A stretch of DNA of 64,000 nt from Sialis fuliginosa. Lineage: Eukaryota; Arthropoda; Insecta; Megaloptera; Sialidae. The stretch is taken from contig OY540814.1 of assembly GCA_961205875.1 (NCBI GenBank), forward strand, positions 28,712,151 through 28,776,150. Reading direction: 5' to 3'. The translations under genes were made by a program, and so were the position numbers. Every line of letters starts with the position of its first letter. The stretch's first letter is position 1. The notes below the pieces were generated by a model. It did not search any database. It was not told where the DNA came from and worked only from the letters and a program-made list of their open reading frames with translations. Of the stretch, positions 32,268-44,137 are shown piece after piece.

Positions 32268-32405
32268 TAGTTCATTTTTACTCGGGAGAGATAATTTCGA
32301 CGAAGAAATAGGAACAAATTGAAATATTTATCAACTTCACTTCATTTTTCCTCAGGAGAGATAATTTCGACGAAGAAATAGGAACACATTGAAATATTTA
32401 TCAAC
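32268..32405. repeat. Two-copy tandem duplication, period 70 bp
   Basis: 'gagagataatttcgacgaag' and 'ggaacaaattgaaatattta' occur in both units (at 32286 and 32356) with a few differences. Confidence 0.9.
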
Positions 32406-32691
32406 CAATGATAACCTACTTAAACTACTAAATATATGTATGTACATCCTTATATAATTAAAATTGTGGTTTTACTAACGTGTGATGCGCATTAAATCGG
32501 TATTTGCTATCTTTTTGTGTATAATTTTGTTTAATTAACTTTAATTCACCGGAAACCTAATGGTTTTTTGATAAATTTTATCTATCTTTTACATTAATTA
32601 CAAAGAGATTTCTTAATTAGAAAAAAATATGTGTGATATTTTGGTCAGATTGTATTTTAAAAACATGTCGAGTTTAGGTAAAAGAAGCAAA
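32406..32691. other. Unassigned A/T-rich spacer
   Basis: Nothing assignable. Confidence 0.3.
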
Positions 32692-32963
32692 ATGTAAAAA
32701 TTGGATCAAAGTTTTTTCAACTATTGCGTAAAAATGCATTTATTGTAATTTTTATTACATATCTCCACCGTTTTCAGAAAACTGGTTTGATTGAACACAA
32801 TTTGAAATCAACTATTTGCAACTACCTTTCCAACTATTTGCGACACTTTTTACTGCTTCATTTGCACTAATTATTATTAAATTGTAAAAAAAACTATTTT
32901 CCGAAAAAAAAATTCAACTAGTAACTATTTAATTGAAAATAACAACTATTTTTCCAATCTCTA
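32692..32963. mobile_element. hAT-like MITE, TAGAGATTGG family, worn left end
   Basis: Right end 'aactatttttccaatctcta' is intact, and the body ('caccgttttcagaaaactgg', 'gattgaacacaatttgaaat') matches 1-222 and the inverted copy at 37423. The left end is diverged ('aaaattggatcaaagttttt') and no matching target duplication remains. Confidence 0.75.
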
Positions 32964-33767
32964 CTTATTACATGCCAAAATTATAACCTTTAAGTTTTGA
33001 AAAAAATATTGACTGCCTTATCACAACCAAATTACAAAAGGAAGTCAAATAAGAAGGCTTGTATATCGTTAGTAAACCATATTTTATTAATTTTTCTTTC
33101 AGTAACGTTTTGAAAAAATGATTACTGCCTTTTACTTAAGCCCGATAGTATATTTATTATTTAAAATATTTTAGTTAAAAAATTTTCTCATATAAAAATG
33201 TCAATTTTTTTAATTTCACAATAGTTTTTTTTTTTATTGAAAAAAAAATGTAACGCCACTGAATTCCCCCTTTCTTTTAGTTACAATGTTTTGGTGCGGA
33301 CATGCTTAAACAAAACGCAGAATAAAAGAAAAGACGGTCGAGATTTTATTGCTTAGTAAAACTATAAATATTCAGACAAAAAAGTGGCCAAAAGTAGTTG
33401 GTTCAAAAGGCAAATATCATACCTACCCTTTTTGTTCTATTCACTGGACAAGGTTTTTATGTGTTGATGTAGTTCTTGATACTGCAGAATTTTCCATTAT
33501 TTTTCATACAGCCTCTATACAAATAGATACAGTTTTAGATATAAAATGATTTACAACGTAATTGAATTATAAGCAGTGGAGAAAATGCTTTTACTCTGTA
33601 TTTATGAAATACGATATTTTTATATCATATTTAACTGTTGTAGTAGTGTAAAGTGGATGCTGTTCTAGCAAGTTTCCGTGGCTTCACAAGCGGTTTATTT
33701 TTTTAAAATTAAATCCTGTAATTATATAAAAAAAATTTACTAGAAACTATAAATTGTAAATTTTCCA
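32964..33767. other. Unassigned stretch with 66-codon frame
   Basis: The plus-strand frame at 33349-33549 (MLSKTINIQTKKWPKVVG...) has mixed composition but no recognisable domain. 'ccctttcttttag' near 33270 is acceptor-like, but the following sequence stops in every frame before reaching that ORF. Unassigned. Confidence 0.3.
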
Positions 33768-34190
33768 TAATACGTTCCTGACTTAATTCAATTATCATTT
33801 AGTCTAAACTAATCATATGGTCTTTTTAACAGTGTAAATCTCATTAAATTCGGTTCAATAGTTATCGCATCAGATCAATATTTTAAAAATAAAATATCAG
33901 TTATAATTTTTTCTTAATACGTTCCTGACTTAATTAAAATATCGTATAGCTTAAATTAATATCATGATATTTGGCTTTCTCACAGTGAAAGTTCCTTTAA
34001 AATCGGTTTACTATTTTTCCTGTCAAATCGGTAAATTTATTATAAAAAATATCAATTCTAAATTTTTCTTAATACGTGCCTGCAATTATTACAGTATTTG
34101 GCCTTCTTACAGTGAAAGTCCCATTCAAATCGGTTCAATAGTTTTTGTATTAAATCGGAAAAGTAAAATAAAAAACAGAAAAATTGAAGC
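33768..34190. repeat. Three-copy diverged tandem repeat, period about 150 bp
   Basis: 'cttaatacgttcctgactta' recurs near 33768, 33912 and 34068 (the last as 'cttaatacgtgcctg'), each followed by 'cagtgtaaa/cagtgaaag' and 'aaatcggttcaatagtt'-like words. The 80-codon frame at 33964 is a reading of units two and three. Confidence 0.8.
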
Positions 34191-35240
34191 TATTATATTG
34201 CCTTAAAATCCAGAATATAGAAGAGCCTACAAAATATATTTATTATTGATTTTATAAACAGCAACAAATTTAATAATTAGTAATTGGATTCATAAACGAT
34301 TTTCATTTGAAACTGTGCCAACAAGATAAAATAAATTAAAATAATTAAACTGTAGGTATGAAATTTCAAATATAGATAAAATATTGAAATAATTAAACTG
34401 TAGGTATGAAATTTCGAATACACATAGATAAAATTTTGAAATAATTTGCATTGACATATTAACAATTTAGTACAGTACATTTAGACGAAAAATAGCTGTG
34501 TCTGGGGAAAAATTCGCAATAAGCTGAATTTTTGTATATGCCTTCATTTTGTCTTTATAAATAAGGTACCAAAAGTCCCCAACAATCCCATGCGAGCATA
34601 CTTTTTTACAGCCCACAAAAGGTGCTAACAATTAGTTTTAAGTAAATATCTCTGTATCTATTGGTTCTATGACTAAAATAGTTATTATTAAATATAAAGT
34701 TTAAAAAATTACCTACAATAAAGATCTTACAACTTTTTTCGTACAAGTAATTGTTTTCGCTTATTAATTAAGAGAAAAACCTAATGTTCCTGGACTAATT
34801 TGGTACCCAATAAAAATGTATTTGATTTTAAACAATTTTCCGTTGTTTCATTTGTTTATTAATTTATATTAAAGACATTTGCAGTGTAAACATAGAAAAT
34901 ATATTTGTTCCATATGTAGTACATTTATTGTACGTTTATGATGTAATATACAATATTTCGACAATAACAATGTTACGACTTACAGATTTGTATTTGTTTA
35001 GTTTTGACAAACAAGCAAAAATTGCTAGACCATTTCCATGCATCTTGTTTTACGTGAATACGTAAGAACATCAACGAAACATAAGCAAAAAAAGGCAGCG
35101 GTAGTTAGACGCAGGTTTGGCTTTAATTTTTTTACAATTTTTCTAAACAAAATAATAAAAATACATATTTTTTCGTCGGCTCGTATATTCTTGTATTTAC
35201 TCAAAATGTAATTGAAATTTTATAAAAATAATAAAAAAAA
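34191..35240. other. Unassigned stretch with 48-bp tandem pair
   Basis: 'ataattaaactgtaggtatg' occurs at 34341 and 34389, a two-unit tandem repeat of period 48. The rest is A/T-rich and unassigned. Confidence 0.5.
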
Positions 35241-35500
35241 CTTTTTTTTTAAATAATTTGCCTTTTAAAAACTGACTAAAAAGCTGAAAATAAAATTCAG
35301 TACTAAAATACTTCGTACTAAATATTGCATTTAAAAAAAGTTGATTTTATTCATACTGGAAGAGACATTTTTAAAACTCTTCTAGTATGAACAAAATCAA
35401 CTTTTTTTTAAATGCAATATTTAGTACGAAAAGAGTCTAACTGAATTTTATTTTCAGCTTTTTAGTCTGTTTTAAAAAGGCAAATTCTTTTTAAAAAAAG
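35241..35500. repeat. Foldback made of two CAGTGGCG-element halves
   Basis: Arms of about 125 bp centred near 35371: 'ctaaaaagctgaaaataaaa' against 'ttttattttcagctttttag', and 'gcatttaaaaaaagttgatt' against its complement. Each arm matches 36290-36400 inside the hAT-like MITE at 36196, but without that element's termini. It is a tail-to-tail arrangement of internal sequence. Confidence 0.85.
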
Positions 35501-35990
35501 TTTTTTTTATATTTTTTATTTTTGAGTTTTTAGTTATACATAATATACAAAGAAAAAATTCTTGTTCTGTCCTGAATCTTTACCAACAAATAACCATTTT
35601 TAATTTCGTTTTTATGTCAAGTTTGTAATGATCATTACAAATATATTTTTTGTTGTAAATTGTCACTAAAACACATCACTTTTATTAATATTTATTAATT
35701 TTAATAGATTTCGTTCTATTTCTTTCATTGTCTAAAGTAGGTATAAGAATTAAAAATATTCTTAATTGACAGTAATGACAGGTAAGGTATTTATTAAAAA
35801 AATGTAGCTATGGAAACGTTATGTTTCGGTTGTAACTTAACTCTCGCTGGCACTGTGTTTTCAAATTGTATTGGTATATATAGTCAATTCGTTGCCACAA
35901 ATAATAAATAAATAAATAAATATGAAATATAAAAAATAAAAAAATGATTATAAAGTCACCTACTTTTTTTGCATAAACCGACCTTGGTCG
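35501..35990. other. Unassigned stretch before assembly gap
   Basis: A/T-rich, with an (AATA)n run at about 35900-35920. Nothing else assignable. Confidence 0.4.
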
Positions 35991-36190
35991 NNNNNNNNNN
36001 NNNNNNNNNNNNNNNNNNNNNNNNNNNNNNNNNNNNNNNNNNNNNNNNNNNNNNNNNNNNNNNNNNNNNNNNNNNNNNNNNNNNNNNNNNNNNNNNNNNN
36101 NNNNNNNNNNNNNNNNNNNNNNNNNNNNNNNNNNNNNNNNNNNNNNNNNNNNNNNNNNNNNNNNNNNNNNNNNNNNNNNNNNNNNNNNNN
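35991..36190. other. Assembly gap, exactly 200 N
   Basis: A fixed-length N run, the usual placeholder for an unknown distance between joined contigs. Frames reported across it are meaningless. Confidence 0.99.
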
Positions 36191-36195
36191 AGTAT

Positions 36196-36582
36196 CAGTG
36201 GCGTAGATAGGGATCAATCCCCCCCCCCCCCATGAGTCTACTTCATGAGAAAACTCAAAGACATTTTTTTAACTCAGAGACATTTTTCTAACTCTTCTAG
36301 TATGAACAAAATCAACTTTTTTTTAAATGCAATAGTACGAAAAGAGTCTAATAGAATTTTATTTTCAGCTTTTTAGTCGGTTTTAAAAAGGCAAAAACGT
36401 TGTTTTAATATTTTTTATTATACATACATGAAATGTACTGTATAATAAAGTATAGTAATCATGAAAAAAATCGAACTCGAGATTTTAACGGAATTACACG
36501 TATTGAGGGTCCCTGAACCAAAAATATGAGATTAAATACTAAGTCATACCCCCGCCATCACAAAAAGCTATCTACGCCACTG
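36196..36582. mobile_element. hAT-like MITE, CAGTGGCGTAGATA family
   Basis: Ends 'cagtggcgtagata' and 'tatctacgccactg' are perfect 14-bp inverted repeats. After the right end comes CAAAGTAT; before the left end AGTAT adjoins the gap, consistent with the same 8-bp target duplication. Poly-C follows the left end. Matches 46174-46560 closely. Confidence 0.9.
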
Positions 36583-37422
36583 CAAAGTATGTAGATACAA
36601 TAGATTCTAAATTAAGAAATTAAGTTTGTAGTAGGTATATATTTTCACAATAACATTAGCTGCCCGTGTCGCTGTCGAGTTTTTATTCGTTCACGGCCAA
36701 TAAAGAAGTGGATGGATGTATGTATGTTTGTCTGTTGAAGATCTGGCTCTCACGAGAGTTAGTAGTAACGTGGCACAGCATCCATAGAGCGTCTTGGATA
36801 TGTGACTTTCAATTTCGGACGTAGGATTAGGGTGGCGTCTTGTGTCTGGCGCCTTACTTGTTTCGGACGTGCTTGGGTTTTTATATACCTCATTGATTAG
36901 CAAAACATCTTAACCCGTTCGTAAATCCAGCTTCGTGTATCTCGTAACTCACGATAAACATGACGGTGACGTGCGGACTCTAAGAGAGCCTCTTTTATAC
37001 GATCGCTCTTTGTATAGAGCGGAACTCGGCCAGAGATATTTACTGTGCCGCCTGCCTTGCTTTATATACACAAACAACATTGCAAGAAAAACGATACACA
37101 AGATTACTACTATATACTCAATATGTCTATACGAATAATTTCTGTATCGGCTCCACCGCCCGCCGGAAGCCGTGCGTTCGTGTGTGTGTTTGTACGTATG
37201 TGTAAGGTTTATTTCGTTAATGTATGTCTGTAAATAAATTACTGGCTGGTATATGTGTGTAATTATTGATAATTGGCAAAACAAATTAGTTTCTATAACG
37301 ATCTAACATATTTTAAAGTTCTACCTTATTGTATCAATAAAAATAATGTCCGGAAATCAGTTACTATGGTGTGGTTTATATGAATAACCTTAAGTAGACT
37401 AGTACTAGCGATCTATGATAAG
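36583..37422. other. Unassigned, less A/T-rich stretch
   Basis: 36650-37240 has moderate G+C and no copy in the window. Several overlapping 60-110 codon frames on both strands lack domains and cancel each other as evidence. Confidence 0.35.
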
Positions 37423-37666
37423 TAGAGATTGGAAAAATAGTTGTTATTTTCAAAGAAATAGTCACTAGTTGAATTTTTTTTTTCGGAAAACAGTTGATAA
37501 ATAGTTTTTTTACGATTTAATAATAATTAGTGCAAACGAAGCAATAAAAAGTGTCGAAAATTGTGTTCAATCAAACCAGTTTTCTGAAAACGGTGGAGAT
37601 ATGTGATAAAAATTACAATAAATGCATTTTTACGCAATAGTTGAAAAACTATTTTTCCAATCTCTA
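37423..37666. mobile_element. Complete hAT-like MITE, TAGAGATTGG family, 8-bp duplication
   Basis: Ends 'tagagattggaaaaatagtt' and 'aactatttttccaatctcta' are perfect 20-bp inverted repeats. ATGATAAG flanks both sides (37415-37422 and 37667-37674). TAGAG fits the hAT YARNG start. 244 bp, no coding content. Confidence 0.95.
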
Positions 37667-39143
37667 ATGATAAGTTAACAACACATTTAAAATATAAAGG
37701 TACCTTAAATTAGCACAACAAATGTAGCACACATCGATAAAAAAAGTGCTAAATTAGAGCCTATTTAATGCTAATTTAGAAAACGGAAAAAAGGTTCGAT
37801 GGATCAATTTCAAAATTTACTGTTGGGGGTACGTTAAGCTGTAAAAACACCTGGTAACATTAGTCTTCCCATCAATATTTGTAAAGTAGCGATAGATTTA
37901 CTAAAAGACATTTTTTTGTACTTTTTCAAACTAGTGGTGAGAGTAAAAAAAAATTTTCTCTAATAAAGTCATAAAAAGGGTTTTGTAGGAAATTTATTCA
38001 AGTTTTTAAAACTGCCCTTAAATTTACTATTTAATCATTAGTTGATGATATATTGATGATCGAAGACAAAAGAATCATTTTTCATTTAAAGTCAGATTTC
38101 TCGGCAAAAAAAAAATTGAGAGGGACCAAAAAAAAACACAAATTAAAGCTGAATAAACAAGTTAACTGACCAATGCATTGGTTTAACTAAAAAAAAATTT
38201 CCCGTGCCCGCGGACCCTTATGAAAAATTAAAACAATAAGAAAATTTTTGTGTCCCGATATTTTTTATGATTGCGCGATAACCGTAATTCAAAAAAAAAT
38301 TATGCTAAAAAATCTCAAAACTAAAAACTTGAAGCTTTAAAATGCTTTCTTATTTATTTCCATACGTCCATTTTTCACAAAAATACAGCACTTCAAAAAA
38401 CACCCAAAAAAAATGTTTAATTTCTTGTTCCTTTAATTGTTTGGATGAGTATTTATTTTTTTGGGAAAATATATTATTTCTGACTCACTGTGATTTCTTA
38501 CGTAGAATCCAAGGAAATTAGCGAAAAATAAGATTGGCTGGACATAATTCATAACCGGGCTCCTAGAATTATGCTAAAGATTTTTTTTTGTTTCAAAAAT
38601 CGCAGACAATAAATTACATTTTAATATACTCAGTAAATAAAACAGACATTTCAGAGATATTACATAACTCTCGAATGCCGTTCTATATATGAAAAAATAA
38701 TGAAGTACGGCTTACAATAAATAAAATTCTTCTTCCTCGATTGAACGTATATTTGACTTCTGGAGCCGTCTCCATTTTTACACACCAAAGTGAGTCTGAT
38801 AAAAATACACCTATATATCATTTATAGACACGCAATTTACATATTTTCGTTTAAACACGTCGCGATGACGTCTTTCACACGGTTCAAATACGCGGCGCGG
38901 ATCAAGACGCATAGTATTAAAAAGTATTTCACATTAATATATCGTCCGTGAAAACTCACAGATGAATTAACAGAAAATCGGTCACAGTATAACTTAATAT
39001 TTTATCTCGTAAATACATATTTTATTCCATTTTAAAGATATTGTGAAAGAGGACATTATATTTTAGTTCCTTCTACATACTCTATTTTATTCATTTGTTT
39101 GTGAACTTTGCTTCAATGACGCTATTGAATTTTCGCTATTAAA
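37667..39143. other. Unassigned A/T-rich stretch
   Basis: Homopolymer-rich. 'gtgctaaattagagcc' and 'atgctaatttagaaaac' near 37750 form a weak inverted pair. 38740-38910 is less A/T-rich ('acgtcgcgatgacgtctttc'). No gene is supported. Confidence 0.4.
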
Positions 39144-39578
39144 GCACCAGTCTTGGATCATACCCCAGTGTTGGATTAAATATATTATACATATATTATA
39201 TTTGAATCACACTTAACTCTAAAACAGCTTAATTTGATGACAATCGGCCAATAGGTGTCAAAATGGTGGACATTTAAACTAATTATTAGTGTAATCTATT
39301 TATTAATTATTATATTGCTTTACATTGTTTCAAATTTTACAATTCTTTATTTTATAACTTTTGTGTCGTAGTCATTAATCATTAGCAAGTGTCCATCACT
39401 GGGTGGGTGTCCATTAATGGTTTTATTTTTTTTATTACTGGAGATAAAATATAAACAAAATTAAAGGCTATAATTTAAAAAACAAACTATATGTGCGGAC
39501 TTCAGTTGATTTAATAAAGAGGTGGTTGTTTTATTAGTATTAAGAATTTCTCTTAAAGGGGCCAAGACTGCTACCATC
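39144..39578 (+). mobile_element. AGGTACTGG-family MITE, worn ends
   Basis: 'gcaccagtcttggatcatac', 'gacaatcggccaataggtgt', 'aagtgtccatcactgggtg' and 'gtgcggacttcagttgattt' align with the 16610 copy. The right end 'ggccaagactgctacc' is a degraded terminus. Confidence 0.75.
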
Positions 39579-40521
39579 ATAGAAAAAAAAATCAAAAGAT
39601 CTGTAATTATCGTAAAAATTGATGTAAAGAATTAAATTTAAAAAACATTTTATAGGTTGAAATGTCTACTTCTCAATATTTTTCACTGATCGAGTTTTAT
39701 TTATTTTTTGCGGAGGTATGGAGTTTTAAAACAAACTAAAAAAGCATATTTTTGCCAATATTTTTAAATGGATTCATAACTTCATAACTCCGCAAAAAAT
39801 ATTTAAAATTAAGCATTTTTTCTCTCACAATTTAGTTCTGTATGCGTATAATTTTTTTTATGTAACTTGTTGCTAAATATGTAAGTGACGTGTTGTGAAA
39901 ATTTCAGATTTTTGTCGATGCTTGAACCATGTGTTTTATTGGACTTTAACCTGAAATACACCATTCTGCCATAAGAGCCCATGTTAATTTAAAAAAATAA
40001 TAACTTTGAAACTATGTTGTAAAAACTTTTGAAATTTTGTGTGGGTACTTAAGATTTATAAAGGAGTAACTTCTCCAAATTTCAACTATTTCTCGTTGAA
40101 ATTAGATACCTTAACATCCAATAGAAATATAAAAGTATTTTGATCAAATATAAAACAATATAAAAATAAAACGCATTAAAACTTTTTTTATATTGATTTA
40201 TAGTAGAGCTTTAAAAGTAATAAACACTTAATAGAATTTAAAAAGTCTGCTAAAATAGTCAGAGATATTTATATTTTTTTAATAAAAAAAAAAACACTCA
40301 GAAGAAAGAGGAGATTTTTTAAGGTAACCGTTCCCCCACCTTCGAATAGAAAATTACTCTTCGATGTCTCATCGAGTGAAAAGGAAAGTGAAGTACATAA
40401 CTGCAATTTAACGACTTCAAATGGGTCGTTATTTTTATTTTTTATGGATTTGAGAATAATGTCTGTGACTCATTATTAATGATAACCATATTTTATTGTT
40501 TTAGTCTATGGATGTATTTTT
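39579..40521. other. Unassigned A/T-rich stretch
   Basis: No repeat partner recognised. An inverted pair 'gcggaggtatggagtttt'/'ttcataactccgcaaaaa' near 39710-39795 is about 15 bp per arm. Confidence 0.35.
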
Positions 40522-40853
40522 GCTTCCACGCAATATCGAAGATACGAGAAGCTTTGTGATCGTTTCAGATTGAGACAAAAAAAATGTTCTCCGATTTCAA
40601 AATTTTAAATTGATTTATCCGTTTCACGTCAACGCAAACACTTTTCGTTCCGTGTCTGTCTGTTCGTCCGTGTGTCCGTCCGTCACTTGCATAACTCATG
40701 AACCACTGAACCGATATGATTGAAACTTGGTCGGATGGTTGGGTCTGGCTTGAGGACGGTTCCATTTCAAAATCATCAAAATCGTATGTAAGGGGAAGGG
40801 GTGAAACCCCAAAAGATTTATTTTTTTAAGATATCTCAAGAACGACACATGTT
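40522..40853 (+). mobile_element. gcttcctcg-family left part
   Basis: 'gcttccacgcaatatcgaag' to 'atctcaagaacgacacatgt' matches 25200-25535. It stops abruptly at 40853, where the foldback repeat begins, so the breakpoint is a repeat-repeat junction. Confidence 0.8.
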
Positions 40854-41455
40854 AGCCGCTCAAAGTTTCAGTTTTTCTCAAAATTTTGAAGAAAAATGGC
40901 CATAACTTTTGAACGCGTGGTCGGAATTGATTTTAGTTGACGGATTTGGAATCAGCGTGTCAAAATCTATATAATGACATGTATAATACCTTAAAAATCG
41001 AAAAAAAATTTCGCGAAAAATCGAAAAAATTCAAAGGGGTATACCTTAAAAAAATGTCGATTTTTGACCAAAATTTTTTTGTCGGATTTTAAAGTATTAT
41101 ACATGCCATTATATAGATTTTGACACGCTGATTCCAAATCCGTCAACTAAAATCAAATCTGACCACGCGTTCAAAAGTTATGGCCATTTTTCTTCAAAAA
41201 TTTGAAAAAACTAAAACTTTGAGAGGATATATCTCGAGAACGGTTTAAGATACAGACCTGCGGTTTGAAACATTCAACTTTTCACGTCATTTTCTATACA
41301 ATAAACATACTTTTAACGAAATAAAAAATTCTAAATTTTTTAGTGAAATTTCCTGCAGTGAACTTCAACCCGACATACAAATATCGACTAAAATACAAGA
41401 AAATAAGTTACTATATAAATATATAAGAATTTATTTAAAAAAGTAAAAGCTTGAA
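40854..41455. repeat. Long foldback repeat, second copy, one arm shortened
   Basis: Same arms as 23551-24291 ('ataacttttgaacgcgtggt' and 'accacgcgttcaaaagttat') with the loop in the opposite orientation. The left arm lacks its outer part, removed at the junction with 40522-40853. The right arm continues to 'aaaagtaaaagcttgaa'. Confidence 0.85.
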
Positions 41456-42344
41456 CTTAAAAAACACCGCTTGTATTGCAGTAAATTCACTGTCAATTTG
41501 ACCTAATTCGAAAAAAAAAACTCTTACAATAATAAACGATATTGTATATCACATATATTATTGAATAAAGCTCAAAAAATATCAAACGTGGCTAATTTTA
41601 GTAGACTTTTTTAATCATTTCATCAGAATTATTTCAAATATCATAAAACAAATATATTCAAAAATCCCTTTAAATTTCTATATTCATCAATCATATTCAT
41701 AGCTACTAAAAGGGCCATTATTATTTGTGTGTATAAAAGTGCAAAAGCTTGGAATTATAGCGGAAATTATACATAAATGAAGAAAGTTTGAACAGCGGTA
41801 ACTAGAGTAAATTAGGATGCTGTGAAAGGGTAAGAATCGCGATGATATTACACCTTTTAACAAGCTGTGGAGCAGCAACAGAGAGAATTTAGGGAATTAT
41901 GAAATTAAAACGGCATGTCTACCTCATGCATATCAAACAGGTACTAATTTAGTCATTTGTAGTTGTCAAAAAGCCATGATTTTCATCGCGGCGTGTTGAA
42001 GTTTCAGTTGAAATATGTACAGGAGGGAATTTATATGCTGAAAGCAGTATATATTATTGTAAAAGTGGTAAAAAGTTTTTAAATTATGTTTATTTTATCA
42101 TAATCAGCGAATCGAACCGAAGAAAATAGGTTCCCGGAAAATATTTAAGATCTAAAGTGATCAAATCAGATTTTGATAGATCTTCATTTTGAGACAACAT
42201 AATATTTTTTCATTATTTTTTGATCTGTGGAGACCTGCAAAGATCTACAAAGATTTACAAAGATCTACAACGATTTACAAAGATCGTTGTAACGTTGAAA
42301 ATTCATGAACTTTCAACATTGAAATTTCATGAATTTTCAGAAAT
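41456..42344. other. Unassigned stretch with 10-bp tandem repeat
   Basis: 42239-42285 is 4.6 copies of a 10-bp unit (AGATYTACAA). The rest, including a 63-codon minus-strand frame at 41687-41878, is unassigned. Confidence 0.5.
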
Positions 42345-43240
42345 AATTTTGTTATGTAATTATTTAGATTCACCTACACTGGTCACTCTCAGTATTACGT
42401 ATAAGAAAGTCCCATGACACTCATGGCAGATATTTCTCCTCTATTATGAACCATTTGAATTATAATAAAACATTTTTTTTTCAAAAATTCGTTTTTACGA
42501 AAAAATGAATAGAACATAAACTATAGATAATGATATTACCTACAATTTTTAACTTGATCATTTTTCTCTATTTCGCACTATTTCAGAGTAATTCGAAAAA
42601 TTCAAAAATCGAGATAGGTAAAGATAGTTTTTAAAAATAGGACGTTTTCTTTCCAGACAAAAATTAATCTTAAATATAAAAAATTTGAGTTACAGCGCTT
42701 ACAGACAGACCGACATAATGGCGAAAATAGTCAGAATGGATTCAGGGAAGGTCAAATTGGATAATTTCATCAAAATCCGGATTTCGAAAAAAATCGGCTT
42801 CACAATACTTACTTATACTATACAGTGTATTCCAAGTTGATTAAGCCATAGGAAATTTAACATGGGGGCAATTAGAAATTTTGTAGTAACCTTTGGTCAA
42901 ATTTAACGATGACGATTGGTGCATTTTGAAATGCCGCCACAAAATTTAATAAAATAGTAATCAGTATTTTGTTTTCAAATTTATATCTGTCAAAAAATAT
43001 TATTATAATTTTATCTAGGATGCTTAAATTAATGAAATTAAAGTTGAGAACAAAATACTGTTGATTAATTTAAAATTTATCAGTTAGTTTCGAGGCGGCA
43101 ATTCAAAATGTTCCAATCACATATCGTTAAATTTGATCAAAGGTTACTACAACACTTCTAATTGTCCCTATGTTAAATTTCCTATGGCTTAACCATCTTG
43201 GAATACACTGTATGTATATTTCATATACACGGTATAAGAA
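42345..43240 (+). mobile_element. ACTTTCTTATAC-family copy split by a nested MITE
   Basis: 'gattcacctacactggtcac', 'acgtataagaaagtcccatg', 'ggacgttttctttcc' and 'atcggcttcacaatacttac' match 6550-7125. The end 'tgtatatttcatatac ... ataagaaagta' resumes after 43212. It is interrupted by a CAGTGTATTCCAAG-family MITE at 42823-43210. Confidence 0.85.
42823..43210. mobile_element. CAGTGTATTCCAAG-family MITE, complete and nested
   Basis: Left 'cagtgtattccaagttgatt' and right 'accatcttggaatacactg' with TA duplications at 42821-42822 and 43211-43212. At 388 bp, its long inverted arms meet around a short centre. It sits inside the ACTTTCTTATAC-family copy. Confidence 0.92.
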
Positions 43241-43691
43241 AGTAAAAAAATCATAGAAACTAGTTTAATTAAGACATGGAATAAATTCGCGCGGCAAAAA
43301 CACAAACAGTCTGCGGCTTTTATTGTTTTAATAACTTTAAAGTCATTTAAAGTGCGACCGTGCATTCCGGTGAGTAGAAAAGCCATCAGCACCGTGCAGA
43401 GGTGCACTGAGTGTCTAGGCGATGGCAGTTACCGCGTAAATACACGTACCGACAACGGGGAATTCTTCTCTCTAGACTGGCGCCTAATGTAATGTCACAC
43501 ATGAGCGGGGCATTCATTTTTTACTAATAGAGAATATTGTTTTACACAAAAAAAATGTATAATAAAAATTACTGTGCTTGTTGAGGGAAAAAATGAAATC
43601 GCCTAAATTTTATCAACAATTAGACCCCCACAACAATATATAACTGTTGCACTTTTTCCTGTAGTATCGTTTTTCATTCTAATAGTTTTTT
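43241..43691. other. Unassigned stretch
   Basis: 43290-43510 is less A/T-rich ('gcgaccgtgcattccggtga') and looks single-copy. The 72-codon minus-strand frame here has no known domain. Confidence 0.35.
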
Positions 43692-43870
43692 ACTGTCTTA
43701 TACCATGTACATATATGAAATATACATTAGTATAAGATTTTTTTCGAACTCCGGATTTTGACGGAATTATCTATTTTGACCTTCCCTGAATCCATTCTGA
43801 CTATTTTCGTCATGATGTCTGTGTGTCTGTCTGTCTGTCTGTCTGTAAGCGCTGTAACTCAAATATTATA
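43692..43870 (-). mobile_element. ACTTTCTTATAC-family right end, inverted, uninterrupted
   Basis: Reverse complement of 6975-7160: 'atgaaatatacattagtata', 'cggattttgacggaattatc' and 'ctgaatccattctgac', then a GTCT tract and 'gtaagcgctgtaactcaaa'. It shows the empty form of the site filled by MITEs at 11481 and 42823. Confidence 0.85.
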
Positions 43871-43879
43871 TTCATTTTT

Positions 43880-44105
43880 CTTTGGAAACAAACGCAATTA
43901 AATTCAAACTGTCAAATTTGTTATTCTTAAAAATGTGTATCATATTATTGACATCAGGAATAAAAGAAAACTAATATTCATAATACAAAAGTGAGTTTTA
44001 TTTCTGACAAATTCCATTCAAAATTTATAAACAGTATTCAAGTATTTATAGTCATGTCACGTTAGGAAGTTGTTTGTGTGGACCTCAAGGGTCCAACCAA
44101 CAGCT
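43880..44105 (+). repeat. 2835-family dispersed repeat
   Basis: 'aaaatgtgtatcatattatt', 'gaaaactaatattcataata' and 'tttgtgtggacctcaagggt' follow the order at 2845-3045. It directly abuts the 43692-43870 fragment. Confidence 0.6.
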
Positions 44106-44137
44106 GCGCAAAGTTGATTACAAAAAAAAAAAAAATT

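Noticed and set aside
35960-36235. 85- and 88-codon frames spanning the N run
   Set aside because: They consist of undefined residues across the assembly gap.
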